A stretch of DNA of 64,000 nt from Vibrio syngnathi (GCF_002119525.1 NZ_CP017917.1:1054001-1118000), one strand, 5' to 3'. Counted from the stretch's first letter, positions 8,287 through 17,878 are shown. Made by a program: numbers and translations. Notes: generated by a model from the sequence alone, not told the origin.

Positions 8287-8425
8287 CTAAACGCCGACAT
8301 CATCCTGCGAACGCGTTATCAGCGTGAGCAATTTCGGCACAGGGTTTAGCACATTCAAGCGTTAGAATTTCGAAATAACGCACGAGCTAAAACCGGGTAA
8401 TTTCCAGATTTAAGGGATTTAAACC

Positions 8426-9895
8426 ATGGATAACACAAAATTTTCGCTGCTTTCATTTACGGGTAAGATGAAAACCTTACACCTAAGTTGGATGGCCTTT
8501 TTTATCACCTTTGTTGTGTGGTTCAACTTTGCCCCACTACTGCAAATGGTAAAAACGTCGCTTGGTCTTTCTACTGAAGAGATCAAAACACTGCTTATTC
8601 TCAACGTTGCATTGACCATTCCGGCGCGTGTCGCTATTGGTATGTTAACCGACAGATACGGCCCAAGATTGGTCTACTCTTCGTTACTCGCTGTCTGTTC
8701 TATCCCTTGTTTTATGTTTGCTATGGCAGACTCTTTCATTCAAGCGGCGATTGCTCGTTTCCTACTTGGCTTCATTGGCGCTGGCTTCGTTGTCGGTATT
8801 CGCCTTGTGTCTGAGTGGTTCCCACACAATGAACTGGGTACCGCAGAAGGTATTTATGGCGGTTGGGGTAACTTTGGTTCAGCTGCAGCAGCATTCACGC
8901 TTCCAACTCTGGCTTTAGCATTTGGTGGTGAAGACGGCTGGCGTTATGCGGTCGGTATTACTGGCGTAATGAGCTTAGCGTTCTCGTTTATCTTCTACAA
9001 AAATGTAACGGATACACCAAAAGGTTCGACTTACTTCAAACCGGCTCAAGTAACGGCAATGGAAGTGACATCAAAGGGTGACTTTTTCTTCCTACTTATT
9101 ATGAAGATCCCGATGTATGCCGCACTAGCGCTACTGACATGGAAGCTATCACCAAGCAACATCAACATGTTGTCTGACATGGCGGTTTACTCTGTGTATG
9201 CAGGTTTGGCTGCGCTTTACGTGTACGAAGTGTCGCAAGTTTGGAAAGTAAACAAGAACGTATTTAAAGAAGAAGTACCAGAGATTCACCAATACAAATT
9301 CAAGCAAGTTGCGGTACTTAACGTATTGTACTTTGCGACATTTGGTTCTGAACTGGCTGTTGTTTCTATGCTGCCACTGTTCTTCTCTGACACCTTTGAA
9401 TTAACACCGGTTCTTGCGGGTATGGTTGCATCGGCTTATGCCTTTATGAACCTAATGTCTCGCCCAGGTGGTGGTTGGATTTCAGATAAATTCGGTCGTA
9501 AACCAACACTGCTTATTCTAACGATTGGTCTTGCTGTGGGTTACTTTGCAATGGGTCAAGTCGACAGCACATGGCCTGTATGGCTAGCGGTTGTCGCAGC
9601 GATGGCGTGTTCTTTCTTCGTGCAAGCGGGTGAAGGTGCAGTATTCGCAACAGTTCCTCTAATCAAGCGTCGTATGACAGGTCAGATTGCTGGTATGACC
9701 GGGGCTTACGGTAACGTGGGTGCGGTAGTTTACCTAACTGTGTTGTCATTCGTGAGCTACCAAACGTTCTTCTTAGTGATTGCTGCAACAGCGGTACTTG
9801 GCTTTGTAACTCTACTGTTCATGGAAGAGCCTAACGGCCAAATTGCTGAAGTGAATGACGACGGTAGCGTGACCTTGATTAACGTATCGAGCTAA
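8426..9895 (+). CDS. Nitrate/nitrite transporter, MFS (NarK/NasA type)
   Basis: This is a 489-residue inner-membrane carrier with twelve hydrophobic segments. The nitrate-porter signatures are visible: a glycine-rich first motif in helix 5 (GGWGNFGSAA) and a second in helix 11 (GMTGAYGNVGAVVY). The MFS loop motif appears as DRYGPR and DKFGRK. It lies between nirD and the kinase gene in an assimilation cluster, so nitrate uptake for growth is the likely role. I leave the symbol blank because naming (narK, nasA, nrtP) is inconsistent. Confidence 0.92.
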   Translation: MDNTKFSLLSFTGKMKTLHLSWMAFFITFVVWFNFAPLLQMVKTSLGLSTEEIKTLLILNVALTIPARVAIGMLTDRYGPRLVYSSLLAVCSIPCFMFAMADSFIQAAIARFLLGFIGAGFVVGIRLVSEWFPHNELGTAEGIYGGWGNFGSAAAAFTLPTLALAFGGEDGWRYAVGITGVMSLAFSFIFYKNVTDTPKGSTYFKPAQVTAMEVTSKGDFFFLLIMKIPMYAALALLTWKLSPSNINMLSDMAVYSVYAGLAALYVYEVSQVWKVNKNVFKEEVPEIHQYKFKQVAVLNVLYFATFGSELAVVSMLPLFFSDTFELTPVLAGMVASAYAFMNLMSRPGGGWISDKFGRKPTLLILTIGLAVGYFAMGQVDSTWPVWLAVVAAMACSFFVQAGEGAVFATVPLIKRRMTGQIAGMTGAYGNVGAVVYLTVLSFVSYQTFFLVIAATAVLGFVTLLFMEEPNGQIAEVNDDGSVTLINVSS

Positions 9896-10042
9896 CCACT
9901 CATTGAATCGGGAGTAGTACCGAGGTTGGTATTACCGCTTTGGTGCTTCGTTCAAAGGCTCTACGTTCACTAGAGCTTTTGTTCTTCCTAGGATGTTCTG
10001 CCAAGGAAGCGGGAAGAAGAACAGTTAAGAAGAAGATCAGTT

Positions 10043-11833
10043 ATGACAATTTCATTCAGCCAAGGGCAAGTCGTCACGCCAGAATCCAATAACCAACTGA
10101 CTTTGAAGTTTGGCGGCTATTCGAATAAAGGCATACGTGATGAAAATCAAGACGCCATCATTGTAAAGCACCCCAAAACTCGTACTGAGCAAGAGTTGAA
10201 AGGCAGTGTCGCCTGCATAGCAGACGGCGCGAGTTGCAGTGAACACGGCCAGAAAGCCAGTCACACCAGCGTGATGCAGTTTATCGACGACTATTACGCC
10301 ACTCCAAATAGCTGGAGTATTCAGCGTTCAGCACAGAAAGTCTTAACGTCCCTCAATTCTTGGCTCTTCAACACGTCTGTTTCTAATATTCATCCCGCAC
10401 AACAAGTTAACCATAACGCGCTCGTTTCCACCTTTAGTAGCGTGATATTGAAATCCAACACCGCGCATATATTCCATGTGGGTGACAGCCGAATTTACCT
10501 ATTAAGAGATGGTGAACTGCGCCAACTGACTCGCGACCATACTCGTAAAACTATGGGGCAGAAGCATTACCTGACGCGCGCCTTAGGCATGGATAATCAA
10601 CTCAACGTTGACTATCAAACCCTGCCTATCAAGAAAAACGACTGCTTTATCCTCACTTCGGATGGTGTGCATGAATTTGTCTCGCCCAACACCTTCAATG
10701 AACACATCGATAAGCCTGGAGCGGATTTTGAATACGCAGCACAAACGATCTGTAACACCGCGTTAAGCCACAACAGTTCAGACAACGTGAGCTGCTTGAT
10801 TGTGCAAGTTAGTCATCTACCTAAGCCTTCGCTCATCGAGTTCCATGAAAAACTGGCCAAACGTGCCATCCCACCCGCGTTAAAGCTCGGGCAAAGTATC
10901 GACAACTTTATGGTGCTTGAGGTGTTGTATGCAGGCTCTAGAAGCCATGTGTATCGTGTGATGCAAAAAGAGACACAAACCGAGTTCGTGTTAAAAGTCC
11001 CTTCCGTTCAATATCACGACAGCCCGTCGCAACTGAGAGCTTTCTTTAATGAACAATGGGCTGGCATCTTGCTGAACAATAAGAAGGTAATGAAGGTCTA
11101 CCCGACGCCAGAGAACTCGCAATTTTTATATCAAATCTGCGAATGGGTAGAAGGCATCACGCTAAGACAATGGATGTACGACAATCCAAAGCCGTCACTC
11201 AATGAAGTACGCGACATACTAGAAAAAATCACACAAGGCATTCGAGTATTGCAACGTGCGGATATGGTGCACCGAGACTTAAAGCCCGAGAACATTATGC
11301 TTCAACATGATGGTGAGATAAAAATCATCGACCTTGGCGCTGTATTAGTCAGAGGACTTGAAGAAGGAGAGCTCGCAGACAAAGACGACACTCCATTAGG
11401 TGCGGTCAATTACATTGCACCCGAGACCATCAAACATAACAGCGCGACTACAAGCTCTGATCTGTTCTCTATTGCTGTGATCGGCTATGAGATGCTAACC
11501 GGTGAATTGCCCTACTCTGAAATGACCGCACAATCGCTTAAACAATCTCGTCATCATCAGTGGGAATACCAGCCCATCACTCAGAAACGAACTGACTTAC
11601 CAAGCTGGGTGGATTTGGTGTTACAAAAAGCCTGCGCGGAATCACCGAGCGAACGTCATCAAGTGTTAGGGGATTTTGTGGCAGACCTTTACACACCAAA
11701 CCAAAGCTTGGTCAAAAGCAAAGCCAAGCAACCTTTGATAAACCGAAACCCGATCCAGTTTTGGAAAGTGTTGGCTTTGTTGCTCGGCATTGTTGCCATT
11801 GTAGAGTTGGGCTTATTGCTTAGCTCGAGTTAA
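10043..11833 (+). CDS. Fused PP2C phosphatase / Ser-Thr protein kinase, membrane anchored
   Basis: The 596-residue protein joins two opposing signalling enzymes. Residues about 20-260 are a PP2C phosphatase (DGASCSEHG, HVGDSRIYLL, LTSDGVHEF, SSDNVSCL carry the metal-binding aspartates). Residues about 285-555 are a eukaryotic-type kinase with HRDLKPEN (catalytic Asp412), IDLGAV in place of DFG, and IAPE. The glycine loop (LYAGSRSHVY) is degenerate. One helix near residues 572-592 anchors the C-terminus in the membrane. Kinases of this type recur beside nitrate assimilation genes in gammaproteobacteria. Its substrate is unknown. It follows the carrier by 147 bp in the same direction. Confidence 0.88.
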   Translation: MTISFSQGQVVTPESNNQLTLKFGGYSNKGIRDENQDAIIVKHPKTRTEQELKGSVACIADGASCSEHGQKASHTSVMQFIDDYYATPNSWSIQRSAQKVLTSLNSWLFNTSVSNIHPAQQVNHNALVSTFSSVILKSNTAHIFHVGDSRIYLLRDGELRQLTRDHTRKTMGQKHYLTRALGMDNQLNVDYQTLPIKKNDCFILTSDGVHEFVSPNTFNEHIDKPGADFEYAAQTICNTALSHNSSDNVSCLIVQVSHLPKPSLIEFHEKLAKRAIPPALKLGQSIDNFMVLEVLYAGSRSHVYRVMQKETQTEFVLKVPSVQYHDSPSQLRAFFNEQWAGILLNNKKVMKVYPTPENSQFLYQICEWVEGITLRQWMYDNPKPSLNEVRDILEKITQGIRVLQRADMVHRDLKPENIMLQHDGEIKIIDLGAVLVRGLEEGELADKDDTPLGAVNYIAPETIKHNSATTSSDLFSIAVIGYEMLTGELPYSEMTAQSLKQSRHHQWEYQPITQKRTDLPSWVDLVLQKACAESPSERHQVLGDFVADLYTPNQSLVKSKAKQPLINRNPIQFWKVLALLLGIVAIVELGLLLSSS

Positions 11834-11900
11834 ATCCAAGTTCGAGTTAATTACAGGTTCGAGCTAAACGCGAAGCTTCTAGCTAACCCTAAAACTCGAG

Positions 11901-12905
11901 CTAGCCTCGTTTCACTAAGCTTCTTGGTACGAGCTCAATGCCAGCTTGATAGCGCTTAGCCGATGCATTTAGCGCCAAAGCAAAAGCGCTATCGGCAATC
12001 ACTTCGAATTGCTGTGGCAGTGAATGGACTTTAAAAGGTAAGAAGTCCAATAAACGGTTATCACCAAAGGTCGCCAGTTTTACTTGATTGATCAGCTCTG
12101 GCTTTTCAACCATCACATCCAACACACCCTCTAACAAAGTGTAAGACATAGTCACAATCGCATCAGGCACCGTGCCTTTAGCTATCCAGTCTTCAAAAAC
12201 CTCTCGTCCAGATTCCCTATCAAAGTGCTCACCATAACCCACAACCATCGGCTTGTTGTTTGTTAGCCCTGTTTGTTGAGTATGCGCTTTGTTTGCGGCT
12301 TCAAAACCCAACTGACGTTCACGCGAAATGTTCAGATCAGGTAATGCACCGATCAAACCAACACTGTGAATGCTGTCATCAAGAATCGAATGCGTCAGTT
12401 CAAATGCGGCTTCGAAATCTTCACTGAGTACGCAAGCAAAGTGCTCATCATCTAACGGACGGTCAATTGCGATCACAGGCGTTCCTGAATTTTGCAACTT
12501 TAAGTAGAACTCGTTGGCGTCTGGCATTGAGCTCGCAACCAGCAAGGCATCAATACGACGACTTACCAAAGCTTCAGCCACTTTTCGTTCGGTTTCGGCA
12601 TCATCATCAGAACAACCAATCAATATCTGGTAGCCCACTTTACGGGAGTTCTGCTCTATCAATTTAGCTAAACGCGCGTAACTACTGTTTTCCAGATCCG
12701 GAATAATCAAACCAAATGAACGGCTATTACCAGCGCGCAACGACGAAGCGGCGTGGTCTGGACGGTAATTATACTCTTCTACAACCGCCATGACTTTCTG
12801 TTGAGTCTTTTCACTGATTCTGTATTTCTGCGCCTTGCCGTTGATGACATAACTGGCTGTGGTTTTCGATACTCCAGCCAACTTAGCGATTTCATCAAGT
12901 GTCAT
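11901..12905 (-). CDS. fruR: Fructose repressor, LacI family (Cra/FruR)
   Basis: This is a 334-residue LacI-family regulator. The helix-turn-helix is at the very N-terminus (MTLDEIAKLAGVSKTTASYV), and a periplasmic-binding-protein-like effector domain follows. In Cra the effector is fructose 1-phosphate or fructose 1,6-bisphosphate. I use ATG 12905 and not the upstream start at 13064: the 53 extra codons would precede the conserved HTH and would translate two operator palindromes, and AGGT sits about seven bases before ATG 12905. It is divergent from fruBKA. Three matching operators in the gap point to autoregulation plus control of fruB. Confidence 0.92.
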   Translation of the reverse strand: MTLDEIAKLAGVSKTTASYVINGKAQKYRISEKTQQKVMAVVEEYNYRPDHAASSLRAGNSRSFGLIIPDLENSSYARLAKLIEQNSRKVGYQILIGCSDDDAETERKVAEALVSRRIDALLVASSMPDANEFYLKLQNSGTPVIAIDRPLDDEHFACVLSEDFEAAFELTHSILDDSIHSVGLIGALPDLNISRERQLGFEAANKAHTQQTGLTNNKPMVVGYGEHFDRESGREVFEDWIAKGTVPDAIVTMSYTLLEGVLDVMVEKPELINQVKLATFGDNRLLDFLPFKVHSLPQQFEVIADSAFALALNASAKRYQAGIELVPRSLVKRG

Positions 12906-12976
12906 ATGAGTGACCTGTATTTTGTGCGTAGGATCATATAACGAATGATCTGATCCCTGGATTAGTTGAATTATAT

Positions 12977-12992
12977 GCTGAATCGATTCAGT
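12977..12992. promoter_or_regulatory. FruR/Cra operator 1
   Basis: GCTGAATCGATTCAGT contains a perfect 14-bp palindrome, CTGAATCGATTCAG, close to the TGAAnCGnTTCA type recognised by Cra. It lies about 70 bp upstream of the chosen fruR start, in the region between the divergent genes. Confidence 0.8.
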
Positions 12993-12998
12993 ATAAAA

Positions 12999-13014
12999 GC
13001 TGAAAGGATTCAGC
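12999..13014. promoter_or_regulatory. FruR/Cra operator 2
   Basis: GCTGAAAGGATTCAGC has the same outer arms (GCTGAA / TTCAGC) as the other two sites but a changed centre. It starts 22 bp from operator 1, about two helical turns, so co-operative occupancy is plausible. Confidence 0.7.
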
Positions 13015-13178
13015 AAAATCTGAAAAGTGACTTCAATCATCCTTTTGTATGGATTGAGCGTCATTTGTTGTTAATAAGCTTTTCATTATTTACGAATCGT
13101 AACCGAAGCAAATTAACGACACGCAGCAAACTATTTTGAAAACCAAAATCGGCTTTGCTGAATTTTTTTACACTAAAT

Positions 13179-13194
13179 GCTGAACCGATTCAGC
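13179..13194. promoter_or_regulatory. FruR/Cra operator 3
   Basis: GCTGAACCGATTCAGC is palindromic except for the two central bases. It lies 104 bp upstream of the fruB start and is the copy nearest to fruBKA. It is best placed to control that operon. Confidence 0.75.
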
Positions 13195-13298
13195 CAGGAT
13201 GAAACAAAGAGCAAGCAAAGAGTAAAGTTCACTAATTCTTGCTCTAGTTGGAATCGTAGCGACACACAAATTCTCAAGCGATACGCTAAAGAGGCACC

Positions 13299-14432
13299 AT
13301 GCTTAAATTATCAAAATCTGACATCACTCTAGGCCAAACGGCCAATGATAAGTTCCAAGCAATCCAAAATATTGCAGGCGACCTAACAGCCAAAGGCTTA
13401 GTTGACTCTGGCTACGTTGAAGGAATGCTGAACCGTGAAAACCAGAACTCTACGTTCCTTGGCAACGGTATCGCGATTCCTCATGGAACGACTGACACTC
13501 GTGGCCTAGTGAAAGAGACAGGCGTTGCGGTACACCACTTCCCTGAAGGTATTGATTGGGCAGACGGCAACCGTGTTTACGTTGCGATTGGTATTGCCGC
13601 TAAATCTGATGAGCACTTAGGCATTCTTAAGCAACTGACCAAAGTGCTAGCGGCAGACGGTGTTGAAGAGAAATTAAAGCAAGCAAAATCAGAAGACGAA
13701 ATCATCGCCCTACTTAATGGCGAAGTTCAGCTAGAAGCAGACCTAGACGCTTCTTTAGTTCAGCTGCTGTTCCCTGCGAGCGACATGGTTCAAATGTCGG
13801 CAGTTGCGGGCGGCCTACTTAAGAACACAGGTTGCACAGACAATGCATTCGTTGCTGACTTAGTAACAAAAACACCGACTCACCTAGGCCAAGGCCTGTG
13901 GTTATTGGGCAGCGATAAAGGCGTAACTCGCACTGGCGTATCGTTTGTTTCAACAGCAAACCATTGTGAGTACGAAGGCACACCTGTTAAAGCATTGGTG
14001 GCATTCGCCGCTTGTAACAGCGCGCACCAATCTATTCTGGCAAACCTAAGCAAGATGGTTTTCGAAGGTAAACAGCAACAACTGTTAACCGCTGATATTG
14101 CACAAGTGATTGGCCTTCTAAAAGGTGAAGCGGTTTCTACAGCGTCTCAAGACGATGACAACTGCGTGGTATTCAAAATCAAAAACGCGCACGGCCTACA
14201 CGCTCGTCCGGGTGCAATGCTAGTCGCTGAAGCGAAGAAGTTTGAATCAACTATCCGCGTTTCAAACCTAGATGGTGACGGAAAAGAAGTGAACGCGAAG
14301 AGCTTGATGAAAGTAATCGCACTTGGCGTTAAACACGGCCACCAGCTTCAGTTTGTTGCTGAAGGTGAAGATGCAGCACAAGCACTTGAATCGATTGGTA
14401 AAGCTATCGCTTCAGGCCTTGGTGAAGGTTAA
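13299..14432 (+). CDS. fruB: Fructose PTS diphosphoryl transfer protein (EIIA-FPr)
   Basis: FruB carries phosphoryl groups from enzyme I to FruA. The 377-residue protein has an N-terminal EIIA-Fru domain with phospho-His62 (AIPHG), a central domain, and a C-terminal HPr-like domain with phospho-His301 (GLHARPGA). Length matches the E. coli protein (376). It is the first gene of fruBKA, with fruK nine bases downstream. The upstream region holds the three FruR operators. Confidence 0.96.
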   Translation: MLKLSKSDITLGQTANDKFQAIQNIAGDLTAKGLVDSGYVEGMLNRENQNSTFLGNGIAIPHGTTDTRGLVKETGVAVHHFPEGIDWADGNRVYVAIGIAAKSDEHLGILKQLTKVLAADGVEEKLKQAKSEDEIIALLNGEVQLEADLDASLVQLLFPASDMVQMSAVAGGLLKNTGCTDNAFVADLVTKTPTHLGQGLWLLGSDKGVTRTGVSFVSTANHCEYEGTPVKALVAFAACNSAHQSILANLSKMVFEGKQQQLLTADIAQVIGLLKGEAVSTASQDDDNCVVFKIKNAHGLHARPGAMLVAEAKKFESTIRVSNLDGDGKEVNAKSLMKVIALGVKHGHQLQFVAEGEDAAQALESIGKAIASGLGEG

Positions 14433-14441
14433 GGAATCGAT

Positions 14442-15419
14442 ATGTCTGATAAACAAATCAAAGCCGTTACCGTTACGCTAAACCCTGCTCTCGACCTGAC
14501 AGGCGCTATCGACGCACTTAACGTAGGTTCAGTGAGCTTAGTGAACAAAGGCTCTTTGCATGCAGCGGGCAAAGGCGTAAACGTAGCAAAAGTACTTTCA
14601 GAGCTTGGCGCAAAAGTCACCGTAACAGGTTTCCTTGGTCGCAATAACGAAGAAGCTTTTTGCCAACTGTTCGGACAGATGGGCGCAACTGACCGCTTTA
14701 TTCGTGTCGACGGCGCAACTCGCATCAACGTGAAGTTAGTAGAAGAAAGTGGTCAAGTTAGCGATATCAACTTCCCTGGAGTAGCGGTAACACCGATTGC
14801 CATCGAGCAGTTTGAGCGCACTCTATTCGGGTTAGCTGAAGACCACGAATATTTCGTGATTGCAGGCAGCTTACCTCAAGGCGTTTCACCTATGTTATGC
14901 GCATCGTGGATTCAAAAACTTCACGATATGGGCAAGAAAGTGTTATTCGACAGCAGCCGTGAAGCACTTAAAGCGGGACTCGATGCACAACCATGGCTGA
15001 TCAAGCCAAACGATGAAGAGCTATCTCAGTTATTCAACGCAGAACTGACAACACGCGACCAATGCCAACACGCAGGCCAAGCCCTAAGTGAAAAAGGCAT
15101 CGATAACATCGTTGTGTCACTTGGTGCTGAAGGTGTGATGTGGCTTAACCAAGGTGAGTGGTTACACGCTCAACCTCCGCGCATGCAAGTAGTAAGCACG
15201 GTAGGTGCAGGTGACACCTTAGTTGCTGGCCTATGTTGGGGTCACATGCAACAGATGCCAAAACCAGAACTTATTCAATTCGCAACCGCCCTATCTGCTC
15301 TAGCAGTTTCACAGGTAGGCGTGGGTGTAACCAGCCAACAAGAGCTGGATTCAGTACGACAAAATATCCAATTACAGGCGCTTAGTGCTCCAACTAGTCA
15401 GTTAGACACAAGTAAATAG
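14442..15419 (+). CDS. fruK: 1-phosphofructokinase
   Basis: FruK phosphorylates fructose 1-phosphate to fructose 1,6-bisphosphate with ATP in the cytoplasm. The 325-residue protein is a PfkB-family sugar kinase. It opens with VTLNPALD, has the glycine-rich AAGKGVNVA segment, and ends with the VGAGDTLVAG anion-hole/catalytic motif containing the base Asp. Nine bases separate it from fruB and fifteen from fruA, so translation is probably coupled within the operon. Confidence 0.96.
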   Translation: MSDKQIKAVTVTLNPALDLTGAIDALNVGSVSLVNKGSLHAAGKGVNVAKVLSELGAKVTVTGFLGRNNEEAFCQLFGQMGATDRFIRVDGATRINVKLVEESGQVSDINFPGVAVTPIAIEQFERTLFGLAEDHEYFVIAGSLPQGVSPMLCASWIQKLHDMGKKVLFDSSREALKAGLDAQPWLIKPNDEELSQLFNAELTTRDQCQHAGQALSEKGIDNIVVSLGAEGVMWLNQGEWLHAQPPRMQVVSTVGAGDTLVAGLCWGHMQQMPKPELIQFATALSALAVSQVGVGVTSQQELDSVRQNIQLQALSAPTSQLDTSK

Positions 15420-15434
15420 GACAAAGGGATTATT

Positions 15435-17195
15435 ATGAATATTACCATCATCACAGCTTGCCCAAGTGGCGTAGCAAACAGCATCATCGCAGCAGGCTTG
15501 TTAGAGCAAGCTTCAAAAACACTGGGTTGGAACGCCGCTATTGAATGTCAATCTAGCGTATTACCTAACTCTCCAGTATCACAAGACACGATCGACAGCA
15601 GCGACGTTGTCGTTATTGCTGCCAACACAAACGTTGATAAAGCGCGCTTTGTTGGCAAAAAAGTGTACCAAGCAGCTATCTCTGAATGCACAGCAGATGC
15701 AAAAGCATTTCTAGAGAAAGCGGTAGCCCAAGCAACAGTACTAGACGCATCTCAAGTTGAAAGCACTGTTGAAGTGACCGGTACTTCAGCAAACTCTTCT
15801 ATAACAGCAAGTACAGGCAGCAAAAAGATCGTAGCGATTACCGCTTGCCCGACTGGCGTTGCACACACCTTTATGGCAGCAGAAGCACTTGAAGCAGAAG
15901 GCAAACGCTTAGGTCACCAGATCAAAGTGGAAACTCGCGGCTCAGTAGGTGCGAAAAACCAACTGACAGACCAAGAAATCGCAGACGCTGATCTTGTTAT
16001 CATCGCTGCCGACATCGACGTTCCTCTTGATCGTTTTAACGGCAAAGCGCTATACAAAACCACAACAGGTCCTGCTTTGAAGAAAACAAAGCAAGAGATG
16101 GAAAAAGCGTTCGCAGAAGCTAAACCATACCAACACACTGCTTCTTCAAATTCAGCACCTGCTGACGAGAAGAAAGGCGTGTACAAGCACCTAATGACAG
16201 GTGTATCGCACATGCTTCCTGTAGTTGTTGCGGGTGGTTTGATCATAGCTCTGTCTTTCGTATTCGGTATCGAAGCGTTTAAAGAAGAAGGCACACTAGC
16301 AGCAGCATTGATGACTATCGGTGGTGGTTCTGCATTCGCTCTAATGATTCCTGTTCTTGCTGGTTTCATTGCATTCTCAATTGCTGACCGTCCGGGTCTG
16401 GCTCCAGGTCTAATCGGCGGTATGCTGGCTAGCTCAACGGGCGCAGGTTTCCTAGGTGGTATCGCAGCAGGTTTCATTGCGGGTTACGCAGCAAAATTCA
16501 TTGCCGACAAGGTTCAACTTCCACAATCCATGGAAGCCCTCAAACCAATTCTGATCATTCCGTTTATCGCGAGTTTGTTCACTGGTTTGGTCATGATTTA
16601 CATCGTTGGTGGTCCAGTTTCAGGCGTGATGAGCGCAATGACAGACTTCCTAAACAACATGGGAACGTCTAATGCGATTCTTCTGGGTGTGATTCTAGGC
16701 GCAATGATGTGTTTCGACCTTGGTGGTCCAGTAAACAAAGCGGCTTACACGTTCGGTGTTGGTCTATTGGCTTCACAAACTTACGCACCAATGGCCGCAA
16801 TCATGGCAGCAGGTATGGTTCCGGCTCTAGGTATGGGCCTTGCAACTTTCCTAGTGAAAGACAAGTTTGAAGCAGGCGAGCGTGAAGCAGGTAAAGCATC
16901 ATTCGTTCTTGGCCTATGTTTCATCTCTGAAGGTGCAATCCCATTCGCAGCGAAAGACCCAATGCGTGTTATTCCAGCATGTATGGCAGGTGGCGCACTA
17001 ACGGGTGCTCTATCAATGATGTTCGGTGCACAACTAATGGCTCCACACGGCGGCTTGTTCGTACTGCTAATTCCTGGCGCTATCTCTCCAGTTCTTATGT
17101 ACCTAGTAGCGATTGCAGCAGGTACAGCAGTAACAGGCTTTGGTTACGCAGCTCTTAAAAAGATGAGCAGCGATAAAGTGACAGCAGAGGCTTAA
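15435..17195 (+). CDS. fruA: Fructose-specific PTS transporter, EIIB'BC
   Basis: FruA imports fructose and phosphorylates it at carbon 1. The 586 residues contain two EIIB-type domains followed by the EIIC channel. The first EIIB copy has Cys9 (TACPSGVANS) but lacks the usual HTF continuation. The second has the active-site Cys138 (TACPTGVAHTFMA) and is the functional phosphoacceptor by family precedent. From about residue 250 the protein is a multi-helix EIIC domain containing GGPVNKAAY and SEGAIPF. A strong terminator lies 104 bp after the stop. Confidence 0.96.
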   Translation: MNITIITACPSGVANSIIAAGLLEQASKTLGWNAAIECQSSVLPNSPVSQDTIDSSDVVVIAANTNVDKARFVGKKVYQAAISECTADAKAFLEKAVAQATVLDASQVESTVEVTGTSANSSITASTGSKKIVAITACPTGVAHTFMAAEALEAEGKRLGHQIKVETRGSVGAKNQLTDQEIADADLVIIAADIDVPLDRFNGKALYKTTTGPALKKTKQEMEKAFAEAKPYQHTASSNSAPADEKKGVYKHLMTGVSHMLPVVVAGGLIIALSFVFGIEAFKEEGTLAAALMTIGGGSAFALMIPVLAGFIAFSIADRPGLAPGLIGGMLASSTGAGFLGGIAAGFIAGYAAKFIADKVQLPQSMEALKPILIIPFIASLFTGLVMIYIVGGPVSGVMSAMTDFLNNMGTSNAILLGVILGAMMCFDLGGPVNKAAYTFGVGLLASQTYAPMAAIMAAGMVPALGMGLATFLVKDKFEAGEREAGKASFVLGLCFISEGAIPFAAKDPMRVIPACMAGGALTGALSMMFGAQLMAPHGGLFVLLIPGAISPVLMYLVAIAAGTAVTGFGYAALKKMSSDKVTAEA

Positions 17196-17298
17196 TCCCC
17201 CTACTCTGTTTAGCGGTTAAAGCTGACGAACAGAGGCTCTTGATAAAACAGTTCCTTACTAAAACTGTTCCTTGGTAAAACTGTTCCTTAGTAAAACA

Positions 17299-17327
17299 AA
17301 GGCTCCTCAATTGAGGAGCCTTTTTTA
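17299..17327 (+). terminator. Rho-independent terminator of fruBKA
   Basis: An uninterrupted inverted repeat GGCTCCTCAA / TTGAGGAGCC (17301-17320) is followed by TTTTTT. Just upstream, 17246-17296 holds short direct repeats of AAAACTGTTCCTT(A/G)GT with no evident function. Confidence 0.9.
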
Positions 17328-17374
17328 GTTTATGTGTCCCGTCCAGAAAGACATTGAACAAAGAGGTCATTTGC

Positions 17375-17698
17375 TTAGCTAGTCAGCGTATCTTCAAACA
17401 CACCCAGCTTGCGACCAAGCCAAATTGCTCGAACTGTGTGGTCTAGCGTTTCTTCACCGCCAGTTACCGGGTGAATAAGCACCGACATATCACCGCGTTC
17501 TTGCTCAAGCCATTCAACAATACCCGACTCTTTGTTTGCAAAGTGAATCTCGAACATTGGCATCTTATGTGGGCCAACCAAACGCTGTATTAATGGGAAA
17601 GTCTCTAACACATCTTTACGTTCCGATAGAATTTTCTGACGCAGTGTTTCTGCCTGCTCTGCAAATCGCAGAGGGAAATAGATATGACCGTGGTACAT
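17375..17698 (-). CDS. DOPA 4,5-dioxygenase-family protein
   Basis: The 107-residue protein has the histidine pattern of the small DOPA-dioxygenase family: YHGHIYF at the N-terminus, GPHKMPMFEIHF in the middle and IHPVTGGE towards the end. In fungal relatives these histidines hold a non-haem iron that cleaves catechol rings. Bacterial members are common and mostly uncharacterised, so the substrate here is unknown. It stands alone, convergent with fruA. Confidence 0.82.
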   Translation of the reverse strand: MYHGHIYFPLRFAEQAETLRQKILSERKDVLETFPLIQRLVGPHKMPMFEIHFANKESGIVEWLEQERGDMSVLIHPVTGGEETLDHTVRAIWLGRKLGVFEDTLTS

Positions 17699-17807
17699 GG
17701 CACCATCCTTTAGAATTATGATGTCGCAAGTTTATACCTAAACCGCATTCAATAGCTAAATCTAAATAGGTGAGCTTGCTTTCGGAAGGATCAATTTGAA
17801 ATGGGAA

Positions 17808-17851
17808 AACTAGAGTTTGTTATTCGAAGTAATCAAAAACAAACTCTAGTT
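17808..17851 (-). terminator. Probable terminator downstream of the GST gene
   Basis: A perfect 14-bp inverted repeat (AACTAGAGTTTGTT / AACAAACTCTAGTT) with a 16-base loop starts about 27 bp beyond the stop of the minus-strand GST gene. The run of T on the minus strand is short, so termination strength is uncertain. Confidence 0.5.
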
Positions 17852-17878
17852 ATGTACAGCGAGTTAATTTTGAAGCGA

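Noticed and set aside
12906-13064. Extended N-terminus of FruR
   Set aside because: LacI-family proteins begin at the HTH; the extension runs over two operator palindromes.
15914-16477. 187-codon minus-strand frame inside fruA
   Set aside because: Antisense shadow of a strongly conserved PTS gene; proline/alanine-rich composition typical of such shadows.
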